From Verrucomicrobiales bacterium (lineage in GTDB: Bacteria; Verrucomicrobiota; Verrucomicrobiia; Verrucomicrobiales; DEV007): DNA of 60,799 nucleotides. The stretch covers positions 1 to 60,799 of the forward strand of contig JAEUHI010000034.1 in assembly GCA_016795385.1 (NCBI GenBank), in the 5' to 3' direction. Shown one piece after another: positions 8,497 through 15,788 of the stretch (the first letter of the stretch is position 1; every line of letters starts with the position of its first letter). The notes under the pieces are model-generated. The model had not been told where the DNA came from. It did no database searches and saw only the letters and a list, made by a program, of their open reading frames with translations. A program made the position numbers and the translations under genes.

Positions 8497-9678
8497 ATGA
8501 AAGAAACCGAAGCCGCTCCCCAGTCCGCCGCCCAGGCCGCACTCGCCGCGCGCATCAAGGAAAAGAACGCCTCCCTCTCCGGGCATCACGGTCCGGGGAA
8601 AAAGCCGCTTTTCGCCAAGAACGAGAAGAACGCGAAATTCCCGCAGAAGGAACTCATCAAACTCTGCAGGGGGATGTCCTCCATGCTCCGGGCGAACATC
8701 AATACCGCCGACGCCCTCAAATACTACTCCAACGGCCACCCTTCGCCCTTCGTGCGCGCGACTCTCAAAGTCGTGCGGGATCACATCGACACCGGGCAAC
8801 CCGCCCACGCCGCCTTCGCCAAGAGCGGAAAATTTGATGACAAGTTCATTTCCCTGATCCGCGCCGGGACCGACGCCGGTCAGCTCGACCAGGCCTTCGA
8901 GTCCATCGCCGGCCGCCTCAAGAAAGAGGCAGAGTTCAAATCGAAGATGCGCAAGGCCACCCTCATGCCGGCCTGTATCATCTTCGCCCTGATCATGCTC
9001 TTCATCGGCGCCCAGCTCCGCATCATTCCCGAAATCGAAAAGATCATCAAAGACGTCGGTCAGGAGCCCGACGCCCTCTCCGCGATCCTTTTCAAGATGA
9101 GCCACATCACGAAGAAGATCTGGGTCCTCGTCGTCGGCGGGATCATCGGAGCCGTCATGACCTTCCTCATGGTCGAGAAGGTGCGCAACGCCGTCATCTA
9201 CTTCATGATGGCGCGCTGGCGCCTTCTCCGCAAACTTGTCATGGGCATGCGCCAGCTCCTCTTCCTCGGGACCATGGACATGCTCCACTCCAACGGCATC
9301 AACCTGTCGAAGGCCGTCGAGATCTCCGCCGAGTCTCTCAAGGGCACGCCCATGTATGATGAACTCATCAACGCGGGCAAACGTTACCTCGAGACCGGTC
9401 TTCCCTTCTCCGAAGCAGTGCGGAAGTTCACCTCCTGCGATCCCCAGGTATCCCACCTCATCTCCATCGGCGAACGTTCGTCCTCGCTTGCCGCCCAGCT
9501 CAAGCTGCTGACAAACATGTATGAAGAGGACGTCGACCAGATCGTCTCCGAATTCGCCCAGATCGTGAACATTTTCGTTCTCATGGCCGCCGCCATCCTC
9601 ATCACCATGGTCTTCATCGGTGCCTTCCTCCCCATCTTCCTCATGGGTCCGAAGATGATGAACGGCCAAGGCCTCTGA
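8497..9678 (+). CDS. Inner-membrane platform protein (GspF/PilC family)
   Basis: 393 residues from the ATG at 8497; an earlier in-frame start (8458) would add a Pro/Phe-rich stretch overlapping the ATPase stop. The first half of a GspF domain begins KELIKLCRGMSSMLRANI and carries FISLIRAGTDAGQLDQAFESI. Membrane helices lie near LMPACIIFALIMLFIGAQL, VLVVGGIIGAVMTFL and, at the C-terminus, IFVLMAAAILITMVFIGAFLPIF. The second copy has LFLGTMDMLHSNGINLSKAVEI and SHLISIGERSSSLAAQL. This is the rotor or platform that works with the upstream ATPase. The leader (8462-8496) is almost entirely pyrimidine, with no Shine-Dalgarno. Confidence 0.93.
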   Translation: MKETEAAPQSAAQAALAARIKEKNASLSGHHGPGKKPLFAKNEKNAKFPQKELIKLCRGMSSMLRANINTADALKYYSNGHPSPFVRATLKVVRDHIDTGQPAHAAFAKSGKFDDKFISLIRAGTDAGQLDQAFESIAGRLKKEAEFKSKMRKATLMPACIIFALIMLFIGAQLRIIPEIEKIIKDVGQEPDALSAILFKMSHITKKIWVLVVGGIIGAVMTFLMVEKVRNAVIYFMMARWRLLRKLVMGMRQLLFLGTMDMLHSNGINLSKAVEISAESLKGTPMYDELINAGKRYLETGLPFSEAVRKFTSCDPQVSHLISIGERSSSLAAQLKLLTNMYEEDVDQIVSEFAQIVNIFVLMAAAILITMVFIGAFLPIFLMGPKMMNGQGL

Positions 9679-9714
9679 CCCTCGCCTCTCCCTCCTCCCC
9701 AACCCACCACCGCC

Positions 9715-10146
9715 ATGCAACAAACCACCATCGATCGCTGGCTCCGCAAGGAGTTCGTCTACATCTGCAAGGTTTTCTGCAACACTCTTCCACACCATGT
9801 CCCCGACGGCGTGAAACTCGAGGAATCCGGCGATGACAACGCCGGCCGCTACCGTTACTGCTTCACCGTTTTCAACGACAAACAAATGAGCGAACTCACC
9901 GCGCTCCTCGAAGTCGAAAACATCACCTACACCTCCCGCGTCTCCGAACGCGACGGCACCGCCGGGAAACTCTTCAACAACCCCGAGAAAAGTTTCTCTT
10001 TACAGGTTGCTTGGATGATTTTTATATTAATCATAATTGCAATAGCGTTTTCAGGGATACCCGTGCGGATTTGGAACCACCTCTCTGCCGAAGACGATGC
10101 TCCCGTGAAGAAAAAACCCGCGGCGACCGCTCCTGCGAAACGCTGA
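9715..10146 (+). CDS. Small hypothetical membrane protein of the secretion operon
   Basis: 143 residues, not recognised as a family. A soluble N-terminal domain of about 95 residues (including VFCNTLPHHVPDGV) is followed by one membrane helix (WMIFILIIIAIAFSGIPV) and a Lys/Ala/Pro-rich tail. The helix is coded with codons rare in the neighbours (ATA three times, TTA, AGG-like neighbours), and the DNA there is AT-rich; it also holds a promoter-like sequence for the next gene. Position between the platform protein and a pseudopilin suggests an accessory component. Confidence 0.7.
   Translation: MQQTTIDRWLRKEFVYICKVFCNTLPHHVPDGVKLEESGDDNAGRYRYCFTVFNDKQMSELTALLEVENITYTSRVSERDGTAGKLFNNPEKSFSLQVAWMIFILIIIAIAFSGIPVRIWNHLSAEDDAPVKKKPAATAPAKR
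9999..10028 (+). promoter_or_regulatory. Candidate sigma-70-type promoter inside the preceding coding region
   Basis: TTTACA (9999-10004), an 18-nt spacer and TATATT (10023-10028) make a good sigma-70 match in an otherwise GC-rich region, about 150 bp before the pseudopilin start at 10179. It overlaps codons of a membrane helix, so the low GC could have a coding reason. Confidence 0.45.
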
Positions 10147-10178
10147 CCTTCCGACCTTCATCCCCTCCTCCTCATCTC

Positions 10179-10592
10179 GTGAAAACGCCACGCCATTCCA
10201 TCGTTCGATCCTGCCGCGGCCTTTCGCTCGTCGAGATCACCCTCGTCATCGGCCTGATGTTGGCCCTCGCCTCCATCGTCACCTATTCCGTCGGTTCGCT
10301 GACCGACTGGAGAAAAGGCCGCGATGCCTCCGAGAAACTTCGCGCCGTTTACATGGCCCAGAAAAGTTTTCTCGCCGACCAGCCGTCGAAAAGCTACGCC
10401 ACCTTCACGGATGCGGACTTGATCCCTTATCTCCCCGGCCGCCCCGGAGCCATGCCCGTGCAGACGGGCAAGAACGGAGAGGAACTCAACATCAATATCC
10501 AGGTGATGCCCCCCGTGCTGAGGCAGGGCACCACCACCTACGATCCCTCCAGCTCCACCACCGATGGGCTTTGGGACGTCGGCAGCATGTGA
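10179..10592 (+). CDS. Pseudopilin with prepilin N-terminus (GspG/H/I-like)
   Basis: 137 residues from a GTG at 10179. This start puts a short basic leader (KTPRHSIVRSCR) before the prepilin peptidase site G|LSLVEITLVIGLMLALAS, with the conserved Glu at +5 of the mature protein and a hydrophobic helix. The rest is a small globular domain (DWRKGRDASEKLRAVYMAQK). The frame is open upstream to 10011 but that part overlaps the previous gene in another frame. The leader is C/T-rich without a Shine-Dalgarno. It is probably a minor pseudopilin of the same machine and is the last gene of the operon. Confidence 0.85.
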   Translation: MKTPRHSIVRSCRGLSLVEITLVIGLMLALASIVTYSVGSLTDWRKGRDASEKLRAVYMAQKSFLADQPSKSYATFTDADLIPYLPGRPGAMPVQTGKNGEELNINIQVMPPVLRQGTTTYDPSSSTTDGLWDVGSM

Positions 10593-10614
10593 GGTCCGGC
10601 CATCGCCGCATCAC

Positions 10615-12093
10615 TCAGCAATCGATCGCGAAAGCGGCGAGCTCCTCCCGGATCCACCGCTCATCACGCCCCAACAGAGCCGCCATCCGTGCCGCCACCT
10701 TCGGGGAGCATCGTCTCGTCGCCGCTTCATCGAGAAAGGAAGAACGGGTGCGCCGGCTGAGCACGTCATCCAGCGTCATCGCCATTTCCTCCCGCACCGC
10801 GCGGTCGATTTGGTGCATCTGATAGGGTAGATTCGGATCGAGCGCCTCGGACTCTTCCCCTTCCTCCGGAACCAACAGGGTCAGGTCCGCCGTCAAAGAG
10901 GGTCTCGCCGGCAGTCCCCCGACCTGTGCGGCCCGATCCACCGCCTCCTCGCCCATCTGCCGGCAAGTCGTCCATTTTCCACCGGTCATGGTTACCAAGC
11001 CGGACTCGCTCGAGTAGAGCACATGGCTGCGCGAGAGCGATGCCGTCGAGGCCGCTCCCGGCTTTCTCCGCGGAGGTTTCGCCAAAGGCCGCAGCCCCGC
11101 GAAGACGGCGCGGATGTCGTCGTGGGACGGCTTTTCATCCAGATACAGTGCCGCGTGTCGGATCAGATAATCGATCTCCTCGGCGAGCGGACGGGGATGC
11201 AGGGAGTTTTCGACTCCCTCCGTATCCGTCGTGCCGAGGAGGAGACGATCCTTCCAAGGGATCAGGAAAAGGACGCGGCCATCCTCGGTCTTCGGAATCA
11301 TCACCGCCGTCCCGCCTCCCAGAAATCGTTTGTCGAGCACCAGATGGATGCCCTGGCTCGGACGCACCGACTCCTCCGCCTCCGGTTCGTCGAGCCGCCG
11401 GATCTCGTCGGTGAAGACCCCCGTCGCGTTCACCACCACCCGGCTCCTGAGCACCAGCTCCCGTCCCTTGAAACGGGTTTTCGCCTCCACCCCGGCGACG
11501 CGCCCCTGCTCCTTGATGAGACCGGTCACCCTGACATGATTCAAAACCACCGCACCCTGCGCCACCGCCGTGCGGGCCATCGCCAGCGCCAAAGCCGCAT
11601 CGTCGAACTGGGCGTCCCAGTAGAGCGTGCCACCGTGCAGCCCCTTCCGCCGGAGATTCGGGACGCGACGCTTCGTCTCCGCCGCTCCGGGATGCCGTGT
11701 GCGGCCGATTCCGAGATCTCCCGCGAGACCGTCGTAGATCGTCAGTCCGGTGCCGTAGAACATCCGCTCATACCACCGGTAGGCAGGCACCACGAACGGG
11801 AGCGGCTCCACCAGACCCGACGCATTTTTTAGTAGCCGACCCCTCTCGCGGAGCGACTCGCGCACCAGTCCGATCTCGCCGTTCCGGAGATAACGCACGC
11901 CGCCATGGATGAGCTTCGTGCTTTTCGAGGACGTTCCTTCCGCGAAATCCGCCTGTTCGAGCAAGACCGTGCGGTAACCCCGGGACGCGGCATCAAGCGC
12001 GGTCGCGAGGCCCGTTGCGCCGCCACCGATCACGATCACATCCCAGACTTCACCGGAATCCCCGAGGCGGTCGAGTTGTGTGTTCCGGTCCAC
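10615..12093 (-). CDS. glpD: Aerobic glycerol-3-phosphate dehydrogenase (FAD-dependent)
   Basis: 492 residues, the usual length for GlpD. The N-terminus carries the FAD-binding motif VIVIGGGATGLATALDAASRG, then TSSKSTKLIHGGVRYL, the family signature. Further conserved pieces are VNATGVFTDEI and the C-terminal stretch around GGKWTTCRQMGEEA (substrate and FAD contacts). It oxidises sn-glycerol-3-phosphate to dihydroxyacetone phosphate and passes electrons to the quinone pool at the cytoplasmic membrane. It lies 24 bp downstream of the DUF5069 gene on the same strand and converges on the secretion operon with only 22 bp between stops. Confidence 0.95.
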   Translation of the reverse strand: MDRNTQLDRLGDSGEVWDVIVIGGGATGLATALDAASRGYRTVLLEQADFAEGTSSKSTKLIHGGVRYLRNGEIGLVRESLRERGRLLKNASGLVEPLPFVVPAYRWYERMFYGTGLTIYDGLAGDLGIGRTRHPGAAETKRRVPNLRRKGLHGGTLYWDAQFDDAALALAMARTAVAQGAVVLNHVRVTGLIKEQGRVAGVEAKTRFKGRELVLRSRVVVNATGVFTDEIRRLDEPEAEESVRPSQGIHLVLDKRFLGGGTAVMIPKTEDGRVLFLIPWKDRLLLGTTDTEGVENSLHPRPLAEEIDYLIRHAALYLDEKPSHDDIRAVFAGLRPLAKPPRRKPGAASTASLSRSHVLYSSESGLVTMTGGKWTTCRQMGEEAVDRAAQVGGLPARPSLTADLTLLVPEEGEESEALDPNLPYQMHQIDRAVREEMAMTLDDVLSRRTRSSFLDEAATRRCSPKVAARMAALLGRDERWIREELAAFAIDC

Positions 12094-12117
12094 GTCGGTG
12101 ATAAGGGGTTGATCTTC

Positions 12118-12561
12118 TCAAGCCCGGCGTCCCTCGTCGATATCGATGTAATGGACGATCGTCTGGATGTCGTCCCGGTCTCCAAGCCCGGCGTCCGCCT
12201 TGCGCTTCGCGAGGATTTCGGAAATGTGATCATTCCAGCCCAGCTTCGCGGCATAGTAGTTCCAAAGGCGCCTGTCCGTATCATTCAGCGGACGCCCCTG
12301 CGCCTCGCACCACGAGAGGATCTCCTCATCGCTGCCGCCTTCCAACACGCGTCCACGCAAGGTCTCGTAGTCGATCCGGAGAAATTCCAGCAGGGTCGCA
12401 TCCATCCCTTTACCCAGATTCGCGTGAAGATCCTCCCAGAGACGGCCCGCGGCGTGGAGCCGGATCTTTCCGATCATGCGCGGGAAATAAGCGAGTCCCG
12501 CAGTCTCCTCGAGAGGGCCGCAAGGAAGGGTGGAAGGATCAGGCGTCGGGAGCATGGTCAC
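12118..12561 (-). CDS. DUF5069 domain-containing protein
   Basis: 147 residues. The pattern LAYFPRMIGKIRLHAAG ... NLGKGMDATLLEFLRIDYE ... DEEILSWCEAQG matches the small all-alpha DUF5069 family, common in Verrucomicrobia and of unknown function. A second in-frame ATG two codons in (12555) is an equally good start. It probably shares a transcript with glpD. No catalytic motif is evident. Confidence 0.8.
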   Translation of the reverse strand: MTMLPTPDPSTLPCGPLEETAGLAYFPRMIGKIRLHAAGRLWEDLHANLGKGMDATLLEFLRIDYETLRGRVLEGGSDEEILSWCEAQGRPLNDTDRRLWNYYAAKLGWNDHISEILAKRKADAGLGDRDDIQTIVHYIDIDEGRRA

Positions 12562-12673
12562 GACTCGATCTTCACCGCCCCTTTGTCAATTGCCGGCCCC
12601 GTCCGGCTCCTTCCGCTTCATTTTCCGCGATCGCGCTCTTTCGCGGGTCCCACGCCCGGTCTATTGCATAGAC

Positions 12674-12683
12674 CTCTATAGAG
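12674..12683. promoter_or_regulatory. Perfect 10-bp palindrome upstream of the GntR regulator gene
   Basis: CTCTATAGAG lies 9 bp before the ATG of the GntR regulator in the divergent region with the DUF5069 gene. Its size and position suit an operator for autoregulation, but GntR/FadR operators vary and binding is not shown. Confidence 0.4.
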
Positions 12684-12692
12684 CTCCATACG

Positions 12693-13394
12693 ATGGCCGA
12701 CAATCATTCCCAGCGGGCCTACCGCCATCTCCGCCAGAAATTGCTCGACGGCTCCGTGCCTCCAGGCTCGAGGCTTTCCTACGGATCGATCGGCCGCGAG
12801 ATCGGCGTCAGTGCCACGCCCGTGCGCGAGGCCGTGGGACAACTCGCCAGCGAGGGATTCGTCGAACTCGTGCCACAGCTTGGCGCGATTGTCAGGACCC
12901 TGACCCGTGAAGAAGCGGTCGAGCTCTATGAGCTGCGCGAGGCCCTTGAGACCTTCGCGGTGCGGCGTGCCGCTGAGAACATGACCGCCCGCCAACTCGC
13001 CGAACTCGTCGAGAACCTTCATACCTCCGCCGAACTGGTAGCCAGGGTGCGCCGCTCCGGAAAGAAGGCGGCGGCCCGATCCGTCGCCGCCCCCTTCCAT
13101 GCGCTCGACCTCGCTTTCCACATGATCCTGCTCGAAGCAGCCGGCAATCGCCGCATGCTCAAGGTCGTCGGTGATTCCCACATTCTCACCCGCATCTTCC
13201 AAGCCGACCGTCACTCCTTCCGGCTCGACATCCTCGAAACCACCCAGGCCGAACACGAGTCCATCTCCGAGGCCATTGGAAACCGCGACGGTGCCACCGC
13301 CGAGGAAGCGATGCGCCGCCACATTCGCAACAGTCTCGAGCTTACCCTCGCCGAAGCCGGTCCCGGAACGGGCGAGCGCTGGTGGGCGGAATGA
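12693..13394 (+). CDS. GntR-family transcriptional regulator (FadR/FCD subfamily)
   Basis: 233 residues. The N-terminal winged helix-turn-helix contains YRHLRQKLLDGSVPPGSRLS and IGVSATPVREAVGQLASEGFVEL, the GntR signature. The all-helical C-terminal FCD ligand domain carries the metal-binding pattern of the family (Asp/His in HALDLAFHMILLEAAGN, His in DSHILTRIF, His in RRHIRNSL). It stands 6 bp upstream of a sialidase-like gene on the same strand, so it probably controls that cluster, with a sugar acid as the likely effector (inference). Confidence 0.9.
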   Translation: MADNHSQRAYRHLRQKLLDGSVPPGSRLSYGSIGREIGVSATPVREAVGQLASEGFVELVPQLGAIVRTLTREEAVELYELREALETFAVRRAAENMTARQLAELVENLHTSAELVARVRRSGKKAAARSVAAPFHALDLAFHMILLEAAGNRRMLKVVGDSHILTRIFQADRHSFRLDILETTQAEHESISEAIGNRDGATAEEAMRRHIRNSLELTLAEAGPGTGERWWAE

Positions 13395-13400
13395 TTCCCG

Positions 13401-14591
13401 ATGAAGTGCTTCGCCACAGCTCTCCTTCTGCTTCCAGGCGCCGCCCTTCCCGCGGCCGATCCGCATCCGGTGACGAATCCGGAATCGGCCTTCATGCTCG
13501 GTGGGCCGTGGGTGCCGGAGAACACGCACCAGATTGATTTTGCCTCGCTCCCTCTCGTGAACCACGAGCACGCCGTGGTCAGCGACGTGCGAAAGGAAAA
13601 GGGTGTCAACCAGCACAACTACCTCACCCATTACGACGGCCGATTCTTCGCGATGTGGAGTGATGGCCCCGGAGTCGAGGACCGCGTCGGTCAGCGCGTG
13701 AAATTCGCCACCAGCGCGGATGGCCTCACTTGGGAGGCGCCGCGTTTTCTCAGGCCCGAACCGCCGCACTCGGGCCCTGGCTCGCCGCACTACGGCACCC
13801 GCACCGACCAGGGCTTCCGCTACATCGCCCGCGGCTTCTGGCAGCGCGACGGCGAATTGCTCGCCCTCGCCGCGCTCGACGAGGCGGCGGGTTTCTTCGG
13901 CAAAAGCCTCGAACTCCGCGCTTTCCGCTGGAAAGACGACGAAACCTGGGAAGATGCGGGTCTCATCCACGATGACACCATCAACAACTTCCCTCCCCTG
14001 CGCCTTTCCACCGGCGACTGGATGATGTCGCGGAGGCCCCACGATTACAAGAGCGCCGGTGTCCAGTTCCTCGTCGGCGGAGTCAAAGCGCTGGATGATT
14101 GGCAGAGTTTTCCCGTCCTCGGCAGCGCCTCCGAGCTGACCGCCGAGGAGCCCGACTGGTGGATCCTCCCCGATGGAAATCTTTCTGCCATTTTCCGCGA
14201 CAATCGCAAAAGTGGATTCCTCTTCCGCTCTTTCTCGACCGACCACGGGCGCACTTGGAGCAAGCCGGTCCGGACGAATTTTCCCGACGCCACTTCGAAG
14301 GTCTGCGGCTTGCGACTCGCCGACGGACGCTACGTCCTCGTCTCGAACCCCAACCCGAAAAAGCGCGATCCCCTCACCCTCTCAATCAGTGAGGACGGAC
14401 TCGTCTTCACCAAGATGATCCACCTCGTCGGCGGGCGTCACGTCGACTACCCGCACGTGATCGAGCACGACGATAGTCTCTTCATTGCCTTTGCCGGAGG
14501 CAAGCAGACCGTCGAAGTCTTAAAAGTGAAACTCGCCGACCTCGAAGCGGTGGTCATGCCCGGCCGACCGATCGTCTCTCAAGCCGAATGA
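13401..14591 (+). CDS. Secreted exo-sialidase-like (BNR) protein
   Basis: 396 residues with a signal peptide (MKCFATALLLLPGAALPAA). The body shows the repeated Asp-box pattern of sialidase-type six-blade propellers (FATSADGLTWEAP, SFSTDHGRTWSKP, LSISEDGLVF). It is a probable periplasmic or surface glycoside hydrolase. Sequence alone does not fix the substrate, and catalytic Arg/Tyr/Glu residues were not mapped. The GntR regulator is 6 bp upstream. The last 13 bp overlap the convergent nucleotidyltransferase gene. Confidence 0.8.
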   Translation: MKCFATALLLLPGAALPAADPHPVTNPESAFMLGGPWVPENTHQIDFASLPLVNHEHAVVSDVRKEKGVNQHNYLTHYDGRFFAMWSDGPGVEDRVGQRVKFATSADGLTWEAPRFLRPEPPHSGPGSPHYGTRTDQGFRYIARGFWQRDGELLALAALDEAAGFFGKSLELRAFRWKDDETWEDAGLIHDDTINNFPPLRLSTGDWMMSRRPHDYKSAGVQFLVGGVKALDDWQSFPVLGSASELTAEEPDWWILPDGNLSAIFRDNRKSGFLFRSFSTDHGRTWSKPVRTNFPDATSKVCGLRLADGRYVLVSNPNPKKRDPLTLSISEDGLVFTKMIHLVGGRHVDYPHVIEHDDSLFIAFAGGKQTVEVLKVKLADLEAVVMPGRPIVSQAE

Positions 14592-15163
14592 GCATGCCGA
14601 TCCAGAATCCCACGAACCACCGGCAGAGCGCGCGCGAAGGCGTCGTGCAGCTCGACCACATCGGGCATGCGGACGGTGGCGAAGGCGGGCTCCATTTGAT
14701 CCCGGGTGATGCCGTCATGCCGGACGAGAAAGTCGATGTCCTCCATGTCCTGCGGGTCGTCGCCACGCATCATCTTGGTCAGGATGAGGTCGATCGTATG
14801 GGGGCGGAAGAGCTTCAGGTGATGGGTCGGCGGACGCAGGACCGGCACGATTTGATCGGCCCAATCCGGGCGGAGGAAGACTTGCTCTTCAGTGAACAAA
14901 TGGGTGATGTAGAGTCCCAAGGGCTCGAGTTGCACATTCGTTCTCTCGACGGCAAACCAGAATGCCTGATCGGAATCAAACGCTTCGATCTGACCGATAC
15001 GCAGAATCGCATCCACATCCCGGGTCGTCCGATGGGCGCTGGCAATCCCATCGAAGCCCAGGCAGATCGCCCCTCGACCGTAGAGAACAAGCGAAACCGG
15101 GGAATTCAATTCCTAGTCAAGAGTGGCAAGAATCAGCGAGGGATTGTCGGGGCAGCTCATCAT
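14579..15163 (-). pseudogene. DUF6036-like nucleotidyltransferase with in-frame TAG at codon 17
   Basis: A first ATG at 15163 overlaps the upstream stop (ATGA, translational coupling) and gives 16 residues (MMSCPDNPSLILATLD), then TAG at 15115-15113. The same frame continues ELNSPVSLVLYGRGAICLGFDG and DIDFLVRHDG to a stop at 14579. The core shows the LYGRGA and TTRDVDAIL pattern of nucleotidyltransferase-fold proteins of the AbiEii/DUF6036 type, with two Asp in DVD as likely metal ligands. A TTG two codons after the TAG (15109) could restart translation of 176 residues, but it has no Shine-Dalgarno. Either the gene is inactivated by one nonsense change or it is reinitiated. Codon use is less GC-biased than its neighbours. 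Confidence 0.62.
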
Positions 15164-15753
15164 TCCACCTTGGCCGAACGCGGTCGAATCCATTGCATCA
15201 CCGTCTCACGACCATTCCGCGTGACACCTGTCATGGCCACAAAACGCGTGATGTGCGGCAACAGATCGGGACGAGGCGGTTCAAACTCCGGCAACAAACG
15301 AAACAGTTCGTCCCAAAACGGATTCTGCGGCTCGACCTTGAAACCAAGACTCGCGATGTAATGAACCACCCGTTCACAACGCTCCCCTACCGCCAGTCGA
15401 GCGAGCAACGCCGGATCATTTCCCGACGCCGCCAACATGGCTCCCCCCATCCGGATCCGCTGCTGAGAATAGGGAAGAGCCACGGAAAGAAGACATATGG
15501 CGATTTCCTCGTTCGAAAGACTCTCTCCTGCAACGTATCCAACCCCCTCTTCGTTCACCTCCCAGACCGGGTCCGAATAGTATTGAAGGCCCCGCTCCCG
15601 CGCGAGATCCTCGATTTTTTCGGGCGTGTCGAAGCCCATCCGCTCCGCCTTCTTCAACAAGGGCGAGACAGGCACCGTCATGCCGAGACGTTGGGCAAGA
15701 GTTTCGCCTTCCATACTGTTCATAGTAACGTCTGATTTTCCCTTTGCAAGCAT
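15160..15753 (-). CDS. Hypothetical protein, partner of DUF6036 nucleotidyltransferase (possible toxin-antitoxin-like pair)
   Basis: 197 residues, no family recognised. It is mostly helical and charged, with LGMTVPVSPLLKKAERMG near the N-terminus and AVGERCERVVHYIASLG in the middle. The start at 15753 is set by a near-perfect Shine-Dalgarno (GGAGGAGG, 5-6 nt spacing), which is rare in this window. Codons such as ATA TGT CTT CTT also differ from the neighbours. Its stop overlaps the start of the nucleotidyltransferase gene by 4 nt. Pairs of a roughly 200-residue protein and a small nucleotidyltransferase recall type IV AbiE-like modules; that role is inference. Confidence 0.68.
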   Translation of the reverse strand: MLAKGKSDVTMNSMEGETLAQRLGMTVPVSPLLKKAERMGFDTPEKIEDLARERGLQYYSDPVWEVNEEGVGYVAGESLSNEEIAICLLSVALPYSQQRIRMGGAMLAASGNDPALLARLAVGERCERVVHYIASLGFKVEPQNPFWDELFRLLPEFEPPRPDLLPHITRFVAMTGVTRNGRETVMQWIRPRSAKVE

Positions 15754-15788
15754 CCCGAACCTCCTCCCTTCAGAAAGCCATTTCCCCC

